NCBI GenBank assembly: GCA_023262305.1
Contig: JALRCK010000136.1
Coordinates: 1-6,355, forward strand
DNA from: Deltaproteobacteria bacterium
GTDB taxonomy: Bacteria; Bdellovibrionota_C; UBA2361; OMII01
DNA: 6,355 nt
Direction of reading: 5' to 3'
The number at the start of each line of letters is the position of its first letter. Position 1 is the stretch's first letter. Made by a program: the position numbers and the translations under genes. This document shows, one piece after another, positions 1-5,081 of the stretch. The notes under the pieces were generated by a model. It made no database searches. It was not told the DNA's origin and saw only the letters and a program-made list of their open reading frames with translations.

Positions 1-170
1 GGGTTCATCGAGGTTGCTCAATCGTACGGGCGGTCGTAGCCCGCCCCTCCAATTGAATGGGGATTCATGGAGGTTGCTCAATCGTACGGGCGGTCGTAGC
101 CCGCCCCTCCAATTGAATGGGGGTTCATCGAGGTTGCTCAATCGTACGGGCGGTCGTAGCCCGCCCCTCC
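1..170. repeat. 60-bp tandem direct repeat, two full copies and one 50-bp partial copy
   Basis: Units lie at 1-60, 61-120 and 121-170. Copies 1 and 3 are identical over their shared 50 bases. Copy 2 differs from copy 1 only at its third base (g to a) and ninth base (c to g). Each unit holds an inverted repeat GGGCGG / CCGCCC with a 7-base loop (stems 28-33/41-46, 88-93/101-106, 148-153/161-166). The third copy runs directly into the stop codon of the ettA gene at 170-172. The array starts at base 1, so it may continue to the left of the window. The near-perfect identity points to recent expansion or gene conversion. The period is divisible by three, so the plus strand stays open through it, but that open frame (14-376) runs antisense into ettA and is not a believable gene. 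Confidence 0.93.
148..166 (-). terminator. GC-rich hairpin just after the ettA stop; possible 3'-end or termination structure
   Basis: Read in the ettA direction, a six-pair all-GC stem (GGGCGG / CCGCCC, 7-base loop) begins about four bases after the stop codon, and the same hairpin recurs 60 and 120 bases further on. No T-tract follows any copy, so this does not fit a canonical Rho-independent terminator. It could stabilise the mRNA 3' end, work as a REP-like element, or act as a weak or bidirectional terminator. Only the inverted repeat is seen; the role is inferred. Confidence 0.3.
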
Positions 171-1843
171 TAGTGCGTCAGCTTCTTGTACTTAATCCGA
201 TGCGGCGTCTCCGCGTCAGCGCCGAGGCGTTTGCGACGATCGGCTTCGTAGTCCTGGTAGTTGCCCTCAAACCACACGACGTTGCTATCACCCTCAAACG
301 CGAGGATGTGGGTCGCGATACGATCGAGGAACCATCGATCATGGCTTATGACTACGGCGCAACCGGCGAAGTTTAAGAGCGCCTCTTCAAGAGCACGCAA
401 AGTATTAACGTCGAGGTCGTTCGTTGGCTCGTCGAGAAGAATTACGTTTCCACCCGCACGCAGCATCTTCGCCATGTGCACACGGTTACGCTCTCCGCCG
501 GAGAGTCCACCCATAAGCTTCTGTTGATCTGGTCCAGCGAAGTTGAAGCGCGACACATAGGCGCGCCCATTTACCTCACGGGTTCCAAGCTTAATGAGGT
601 CATCACCCCCGGTGATCTCCTCGAAGACCGTATTTTTGTCGTTAATCGCCTCACGGCTCTGATCCATGTAGGCGAGGGAGACCGTTTCACCAACTTTAAA
701 GGTTCCACCATCTGCGGTCTCTTTACCCGTGATGAGTTTAAAGAGGGTCGTTTTACCGGCGCCGTTTGGTCCGATAACTCCTACGATTCCTCCGCGTGGC
801 AAGTTAAAGCTCAAATTTTCAAAGAGCATCTTCTCTCCGAACGACTTTGAGATTCCGTCAGCTTTAATAACAACCTCACCGAGACGGGGTCCTGGTGGAA
901 TGTAGATCTCAAGATCCTCGGTTTGCTTTGAGGTCTCAGCGCTCAAGAGCTCTTCGTACGCCTTGATACGAGCCTTTGATTTCGCTTGGCGAGCGCGCGG
1001 GGATTGCTGAATCCACTCAAGCTCTCGAGCGAGGGTCTTCTGCCTCTTCGACTCAGACTTCTCCTCAAGCTCGAGGCGTTGTTTCTTCTGCTCAAGCCAT
1101 CCTGAGTAGTTTCCTTCCCACGGAACTCCGTGACCGCGATCGAGCTCAAGGATCCACTTTGCTACGTTGTCCAAAAAGTAACGATCATGCGTTACGCAGA
1201 GAACTGCGCCGGGATACTCGCTCAAGTGACGCTCAAGCCACGCCACCGACTCCGCATCGAGGTGGTTGGTAGGCTCATCCAGGAGAAGCACCTCAGGCTT
1301 TTCAAGGAGGAGCTTGCATAGGGCAACACGGCGCTTCTCTCCACCGGAGAGGTTCTCAACGCTTGAGTCCCCTGGAGGGCACCGGAGCGCGTCCATCGCG
1401 ATATCGAGTGTACGGTCGAGATCCCACGCGCCACAGGCGTCGATCTTATCCTGAAGGACGGATTGCTTATCGATCAGCTTCTCCATCTCCTCGGGGGAAA
1501 TGTCCTCGCCGAGCTTGGCGCTGATCGCTTCGAACTCCTTCAAGAGGGTCGCCGCCTCCTTGCACCCCTCCATAACGTTCTCTTTCACCGTCTTGGTTGG
1601 GTCGAGCTTTGGCTCTTGAGGGAGGTAGCCGATGGTGAGGTTAGGACGGTTGGTTACCTCGCCCGAATACTCTTTATCGATACCGGCTATAATCTTAAGG
1701 ATACTCGACTTTCCAGACCCGTTGAGTCCGACGATTCCGATCTTCGCCCCCTCGAAGAAGGAGAGGGAGATATCTTTAAGAACCTGCTTACCGGGAGGGT
1801 AAACGCGATTCACTTTGTGCATGGAGAAGATAATTGGTGGCAT
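170..1843 (-). CDS. ettA: Energy-dependent translational throttle protein EttA (ABC-F ATPase)
   Basis: This is a soluble ABC-F protein with two ATPase domains and no membrane segments. EttA binds the ribosomal E site and gates the first steps of elongation according to ATP/ADP level (known for E. coli EttA). Numbered from the ATG at 1843 (557 residues; E. coli EttA has about 555): Walker A GLNGSGKSS 39-47, signature LSGGE 165-169, Walker B with DEPTNHLD 189-196, switch His 219. A charged helical linker follows at about 236-316, the P-site tRNA interaction region. The second domain has Walker A GPNGAGKTT 358-366, LSGGE 447-451, DEPTNDLD 471-478 and His 501. Both catalytic glutamates (190, 472) are present. 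The insert at about 91-140 fits the EttA arm that contacts L1/tRNA. The C-terminus RIKYKKLTH resembles the end of E. coli EttA. The frame is open back to a TTG at 1855, but the ATG at 1843 gives the family-like start MPPIIFSMHKV. Neither start has a convincing Shine-Dalgarno. The gene diverges from the pseudopilin gene and ends inside the repeat array. Family assignment is very secure; the start is less so. Confidence 0.96.
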   Translation of the reverse strand: MPPIIFSMHKVNRVYPPGKQVLKDISLSFFEGAKIGIVGLNGSGKSSILKIIAGIDKEYSGEVTNRPNLTIGYLPQEPKLDPTKTVKENVMEGCKEAATLLKEFEAISAKLGEDISPEEMEKLIDKQSVLQDKIDACGAWDLDRTLDIAMDALRCPPGDSSVENLSGGEKRRVALCKLLLEKPEVLLLDEPTNHLDAESVAWLERHLSEYPGAVLCVTHDRYFLDNVAKWILELDRGHGVPWEGNYSGWLEQKKQRLELEEKSESKRQKTLARELEWIQQSPRARQAKSKARIKAYEELLSAETSKQTEDLEIYIPPGPRLGEVVIKADGISKSFGEKMLFENLSFNLPRGGIVGVIGPNGAGKTTLFKLITGKETADGGTFKVGETVSLAYMDQSREAINDKNTVFEEITGGDDLIKLGTREVNGRAYVSRFNFAGPDQQKLMGGLSGGERNRVHMAKMLRAGGNVILLDEPTNDLDVNTLRALEEALLNFAGCAVVISHDRWFLDRIATHILAFEGDSNVVWFEGNYQDYEADRRKRLGADAETPHRIKYKKLTH

Positions 1844-2030
1844 AAGTAGGAACAATACCGCTGCGGGGCGACACGGGGCAAGGGGAGAGGAGGTGGGACA
1901 TCGGGGATTTCTTTTGTTACGCCCTCCCTGATGACCATGTTAATGGCATGTAACCCGTCAGCTCAACTCTTCCTTGCCCTCAGGCATTCGCCATCTATGG
2001 GTCAGAGATCTCAAAAAATGGTGTTCGAAT

Positions 2031-2059
2031 CTGTCGTTCACAGCGCTCTTTAAAAACAA
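2031..2059 (+). promoter_or_regulatory. Small hairpin followed by boxA-like antitermination element
   Basis: CTGT-CGTTC-ACAG (2031-2043) can form a four-pair stem with a five-base loop. It is followed at once by GCTCTTTAA (2045-2053) and an A-rich tract. The nine bases GCTCTTTAA match the core of the rRNA-leader boxA (TGCTCTTTAACAA in E. coli), the NusB-NusE binding site, and in rrn leaders the boxB hairpin also precedes boxA. No rRNA gene follows here; the next gene is the TadE-like ORF, about 95 bases downstream. It functions only if transcription starts upstream of 2031, for which I see no strong promoter. A chance match of this length in A/T-rich spacer DNA is possible. Confidence 0.3.
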
Positions 2060-2118
2060 ACTCCTTCAAATCGCGCAACCTTCAGCCTAGTGTCCGCGAA
2101 ACACGACCCGGATGCTTT

Positions 2119-2127
2119 TGATCTAAT
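2119..2127 (+). promoter_or_regulatory. Possible extended -10 promoter for the TadE-like gene
   Basis: TG-A-TCTAAT fits an extended -10 (TGnTATAAT) with five of six -10 bases matching. No good -35 sits at the expected distance. The start point would fall near 2134, leaving only about 15 bases before the ATG at 2149, just enough for the ribosome binding site. If this promoter is the one used, the boxA-like element upstream would not be transcribed. Confidence 0.3.
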
Positions 2128-2138
2128 TGTTTCTAAGC

Positions 2139-2144
2139 AGGAGG
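2139..2144 (+). promoter_or_regulatory. Ribosome binding site of the TadE-like gene
   Basis: A perfect AGGAGG lies four bases before the ATG at 2149. The spacing is slightly short, but no other start nearby is as good. It fixes the start so that the protein begins with the short RR-containing leader expected of a prepilin-like protein. Confidence 0.8.
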
Positions 2145-2148
2145 CGCC

Positions 2149-4500
2149 ATGCGACGAATTCCATCAGGTGAACTCGGAAATTATGTTCTTGAGGTCGGTG
2201 GCGTCATTATTGGGGTGGTGGCCCTGATCGCTGGTGCAACAGATGTTGCAAAGATCTTTCAAGCGCGGAGCGCTGTGCGAGCCGCGGTTCAGGAGGGCGC
2301 GCGGTGTCTCTATCCTACTGACGCTGATTGCGTGACGGGCGCATCAACAGTCTTGTCGGCTCCAGCTCGGAGCTTCGATGTCTGGGTGTGGGGAGCTGGA
2401 TACCAGGTAGAGCGTGAATCGTATGTTGCGTCTGCGACGTGGCAGCAAGAGCAGGTGCTTGAGGTCCCGGTGCAGCGGGATCAGATCGTAGACGTTACGC
2501 TTGAACAGCAGCAATTTCAGTATCGGCCGTACTCGGTGTTGTACCCAGTTACGTCTCACACACCATATTTCTTGCAGACCCGATATCTTCCCGTTGTGGC
2601 TGGCGGCAGACCCTTCGACCCCTTTTTCGTTGATCCCGTTTCTCGTCGTATCGCGCATCCGCAAGATAAGTATGTACTTACCACCGTCGATGGATCGACC
2701 ACTCGTAGAGTCTCAGGGAGTATCAACAGTGAGTTTCACTCGCGCTTAAAGATCGGATCGTTCTCGTTTTCAGTCGGCGGTGCATGGCCAACCGCTGCGC
2801 ATGATCTTTCGCGGATGGCATCGCTTCCACCATCGGTGAGGTCGAATCTCTCGTGCTATGGAGGCGCAGCGATTGCTGGAGTTGATGGACCGGTGCTCAA
2901 CTGGGAGGCTCCGCGGCACTCGTGTCGATATCGACTATCTGATTCGAATTCTACCCCCGTCATGGCAGGAGGGGCGCTGCGAGTTCCTCTCATTGTAAGA
3001 GTCGCAGGGAGCACGAGCGGGACATCAACAAACGGGGAGGGAAAAGTTACGCTTGCGATGTCCTGGACGAGTCCGACCGGAGGCTCGGGATATCGAGAGC
3101 TTGGGGGGCGGGTGTTCAAGGACCTCGGAAGTGGTGACTTTATCCCGCGTGGACTTGCACTCTCGGATATCGATGAGAGTTTGCAGTCGGGCTTCGATAG
3201 TTACGGTGATGAACTTAAAGCGCACTTTGAGCTCCCCCTCGTTCCGACCGATGCGACCGTCACGATAGAGTTCTTTCTCATGAGCCTTAACGGGCGCCGA
3301 GTCGAGTGGACTGGAGAGCTTGTGGAGGTGTGGTATCCCGAATATCGGTTCGTTCATGAGCGCCACAACTGTGGATACTCTTCGAATCCTGCGATGTGCG
3401 TGACGCCGCGGATCGCTGTACCGGCAACACATAACTCGATATCGGAGGGTGCGCCATTTAGGGCGGATGCCCAAGGAGCAGACTCGTGTTCTCTCGTCGA
3501 GGATAGTGGTGCTGAGCGCGACGTCACTAGTGTGCTCGGGCGGCTCCAGGAGAGCGCTCGGCAGGGTGTGCCTGTGCAGCCTTTCTCTTTTCGCCTGAGG
3601 GTTCCGACTGAATCGGGGGTGTGCGCTCCAAAGGTGACTACGCAAGCGTGTCAGTACCAAGGAGAGGAGTACCTAAAAGGGTGTGCTCAAGCGTTATCTA
3701 AGGAAGACGTAGCGCAGGCGTGTGGGGTGGTTTCTCCTCCGGGAACGATGATTGCAGTAAAGGACTATTCCCAGCGGACTACCACCACAACAGCACGTCG
3801 GATGCGAGCCTGCTCAGACGCATCGATTCCGCAGTGCGCTCAGCAGCATTCACGGCAGGTAGCGAGTGCACGATATTTCGGTGACGCACGTTGTGCGGGA
3901 GCTCAAACGGTAACCACTCCACCAACAACGGTGGGACCTCTCTACGTCAATTCGTGTGAGACCAGGACTACTTCGATTCAAGAGCTGTATCGGCGAGAGC
4001 ACGCAGTTCCTCAGGATGTGTCGATCTCGGTGGTTCGCTTGCCCGCGGCGCCGGTATTTAGTGCGGAGGCTCCCGCTGGGGCGTGTGTGCCACACTATCC
4101 TGCGGATTCATCCCGCGAGCTTCTGTGTGGCGAGGGATTGAGCGCAAAGGCGGCAGAGGCGTGCTGCAAAGCAAGTGGTCAAAGATGTAGGAAGCAAGAG
4201 ATCGTTCGTCCATCGGATCAGGTCGTTCAAGGGGGGACAGGTGCTATTCTTACGACCGCCGAGCAACGCGTTGTGTCAGCCGTGCAGGTTGCGTATCCGC
4301 CGGCGCGTCATCAAGAGGTGTGCGCAGCAACGGATGTAGACTGTCTTGAAGTCTCAACAGCTCTCCTTAAGGACGCAACTGAGGCTCAGGTAGCCGCAAA
4401 AGTGAATGTGCCCCTGAGCCTCCTTCATTTGGTAGATCGAGACCTTGCGGTCGTGGAGCACACAGCAACGCGAGTGCTGGAAGGGTCCTCCTTTCGGTAG
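2149..4500 (+). CDS. TadE-like pseudopilin-type protein with a large cysteine-rich ectodomain
   Basis: No full-length family is recognised, but the N-terminus is TadE/TadG-like. A short basic leader (MRRIPSGELG) is followed by glutamate 15, a hydrophobic segment at about 16-31, then an amphipathic stretch ending in VRAAVQEGAR (43-52), which resembles the TadE-family ending AAREGAR. Gly10 followed by NYVLE puts Glu at +5 of a predicted class III prepilin peptidase cut, as in Flp pilins and the TadE/TadF pseudopilins. The remaining 730 or so residues should lie outside the inner membrane. Residues about 270-400 alternate hydrophobic and polar in a beta-sandwich-like way. Residues 400-735 carry 18 of the 22 cysteines, including a CC pair at 672-673, and a Thr-rich patch (544-548). 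No von Willebrand A motif (DxSxS) is seen, so it is not a standard TadG. It could be a minor pilin, a tip adhesin or a secretion-system component. It lies 74 bases upstream of the exported-protein gene and may share its transcript. The N-terminal call is fairly sure; the overall role is unknown. Confidence 0.88.
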   Translation: MRRIPSGELGNYVLEVGGVIIGVVALIAGATDVAKIFQARSAVRAAVQEGARCLYPTDADCVTGASTVLSAPARSFDVWVWGAGYQVERESYVASATWQQEQVLEVPVQRDQIVDVTLEQQQFQYRPYSVLYPVTSHTPYFLQTRYLPVVAGGRPFDPFFVDPVSRRIAHPQDKYVLTTVDGSTTRRVSGSINSEFHSRLKIGSFSFSVGGAWPTAAHDLSRMASLPPSVRSNLSCYGGAAIAGVDGPVLNWEAPRHSCRYRLSDSNSTPVMAGGALRVPLIVRVAGSTSGTSTNGEGKVTLAMSWTSPTGGSGYRELGGRVFKDLGSGDFIPRGLALSDIDESLQSGFDSYGDELKAHFELPLVPTDATVTIEFFLMSLNGRRVEWTGELVEVWYPEYRFVHERHNCGYSSNPAMCVTPRIAVPATHNSISEGAPFRADAQGADSCSLVEDSGAERDVTSVLGRLQESARQGVPVQPFSFRLRVPTESGVCAPKVTTQACQYQGEEYLKGCAQALSKEDVAQACGVVSPPGTMIAVKDYSQRTTTTTARRMRACSDASIPQCAQQHSRQVASARYFGDARCAGAQTVTTPPTTVGPLYVNSCETRTTSIQELYRREHAVPQDVSISVVRLPAAPVFSAEAPAGACVPHYPADSSRELLCGEGLSAKAAEACCKASGQRCRKQEIVRPSDQVVQGGTGAILTTAEQRVVSAVQVAYPPARHQEVCAATDVDCLEVSTALLKDATEAQVAAKVNVPLSLLHLVDRDLAVVEHTATRVLEGSSFR

Positions 4501-4543
4501 CGGTATCTGAGTGTTAGCCCTCCGGAATGATAGATCCCTTGCG

Positions 4544-4553
4544 AGGAGGAAGG
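4544..4553 (+). promoter_or_regulatory. Strong Shine-Dalgarno serving a mini-ORF ahead of the exported-protein gene
   Basis: AGGAGGAAGG lies directly before an ATG at 4554, but 25 bases (from the AGGAGG core) before the gene start at 4575. That is too far to serve the gene directly. CCTCC at 4519-4523 is a perfect complement to GGAGG at 4545-4549 and could mask it. The gene's own ATG has only an AAGGA touching it. Confidence 0.55.
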
Positions 4554-4571
4554 ATGGTGACGGATACTTAA
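4554..4571 (+). CDS. Five-codon leader mini-ORF (MVTDT)
   Basis: ATG GTG ACG GAT ACT TAA follows an excellent Shine-Dalgarno, and its stop ends three bases before the ATG of the next gene, in the same frame. Ribosomes could load here, stop, and restart at 4575 (translational coupling). The alternative is that the TAA at 4569-4571 is a mutated sense codon and the downstream protein once began at 4554. The peptide has no run of one amino acid that would suggest a classical attenuator. Confidence 0.35.
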   Translation: MVTDT

Positions 4572-4574
4572 GGA

Positions 4575-5081
4575 ATGCGAGCTCTTCGACGTTCTATTCG
4601 TTTGTTTACGACACTTACCCTCTTTCTTAGCACGACCGCGCTCGTCAACCTCGACGCGGCGTTCGCAGATTTTGGGGCCGATTCAGGAAAGGTAGAGGTG
4701 CCACAAGCGATGGTAACCGAGTACGGTGCCGTAGCAGATAGGGCAGTAGAGGCCCTAGTGCGCGGGGATGCGAAGGCATTCAAGGCGATGCTCAGTCCAG
4801 GCACTATTCGTATGGAGCAGCGCGGACCGGGGGCGATCGATCTCATCATCGACGAACGATTCATCCCCTTCTTTCAGGGATACGTGAAGCCGCACCTCGT
4901 TGACCAACCCTTTCCAACGTATCGGCGCATCGACAACGTACAAGGGGTCGGGTTCGCGAGATCCTTTTTCGTAAAGGATGGAAGTGAACGTTTCTACGTC
5001 ATCTTCGTTCTCAAGGAGAATGGAAGCCTCACAATCGGCAATCTCTTGCTCGACAAAAAACTTTCGGATGTACGGTATTAA
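4575..5081 (+). CDS. Small Sec-exported protein of unknown function, NTF2/SnoaL-like in outline
   Basis: I do not recognise this 168-residue protein as a named family. Residues 1-31 form a clear Sec signal peptide: a basic n-region with four arginines by residue 9, a hydrophobic core at about 10-24, and an AFA cleavage site before Asp32. No lipobox cysteine is present, so a soluble periplasmic or secreted protein is likely. The mature part has helices at about 49-73 and 96-108, then beta-like strands at about 122-148 and 151-160 (FARSFFV, RFYVIFVL, SLTIGNLLL). This helix-then-sheet order is typical of small NTF2-like or DUF domains, but that is inference without an alignment. It has no cysteines, unlike the upstream neighbour. 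The start is chosen because an in-frame TAA at 4569 blocks extension and the signal peptide is complete. It is co-directional with the TadE-like gene, 74 bases away, and meets the glycosyltransferase gene tail to tail with stops overlapping at TTAA. Confidence 0.85.
   Translation: MRALRRSIRLFTTLTLFLSTTALVNLDAAFADFGADSGKVEVPQAMVTEYGAVADRAVEALVRGDAKAFKAMLSPGTIRMEQRGPGAIDLIIDERFIPFFQGYVKPHLVDQPFPTYRRIDNVQGVGFARSFFVKDGSERFYVIFVLKENGSLTIGNLLLDKKLSDVRY

Larger units (their letters stand above)
1844..2148. other. Divergent intergenic region between ettA and the TadE-like gene
   Basis: This stretch of about 305 bases has no gene I can support. It should hold the promoters of both divergent genes. 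The part next to ettA (about 1865-1907) is purine-rich on the plus strand. Weak sites include the 8-bp palindrome GAGATCTC (2005-2012), a small inverted repeat CCAT/ATGG around 1935-1946, and poor -35/-10 pairs such as TTGCCC 1974-1979 with TATGGG 1996-2001. The two better signals, a hairpin plus boxA-like element and an extended -10, are listed separately. I saw no convincing ettA promoter and no tRNA or riboswitch. Confidence 0.6.

Noticed and set aside
1..170. CRISPR array
   Set aside because: The units are directly tandem with no unique spacers, and no cas genes are present.
14..376. Open plus-strand frame through the repeats giving a 20-residue periodic peptide
   Set aside because: The periodicity comes only from a 60-bp repeat divisible by three. 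The frame starts with TTG and then runs antisense through the secure ettA coding sequence.
476..850. Plus-strand open frame inside ettA
   Set aside because: It lies antisense to conserved ABC-F motifs, has no RBS, and its product resembles no known protein.
1914..1944. TTGTTA / GTTAAT promoter pair
   Set aside because: The spacing is 19 bases and both hexamers are imperfect, too weak to list as a feature.
2020..2045. tRNA T-loop-like TTCGAATC
   Set aside because: The flanking bases do not form a T-stem on either strand, and no acceptor, D or anticodon arms can be drawn.
3025..3660. 211-residue minus-strand open frame inside the TadE-like gene
   Set aside because: Its product is Arg/His/Ser-rich with no domain pattern, typical of the antisense of a real gene, and the plus-strand gene has a strong RBS and a coherent protein.
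2149..4500. TadG with von Willebrand A domain
   Set aside because: No DxSxS metal-binding motif or matching Thr/Asp positions could be found, so only the TadE-like N-terminus is claimed.
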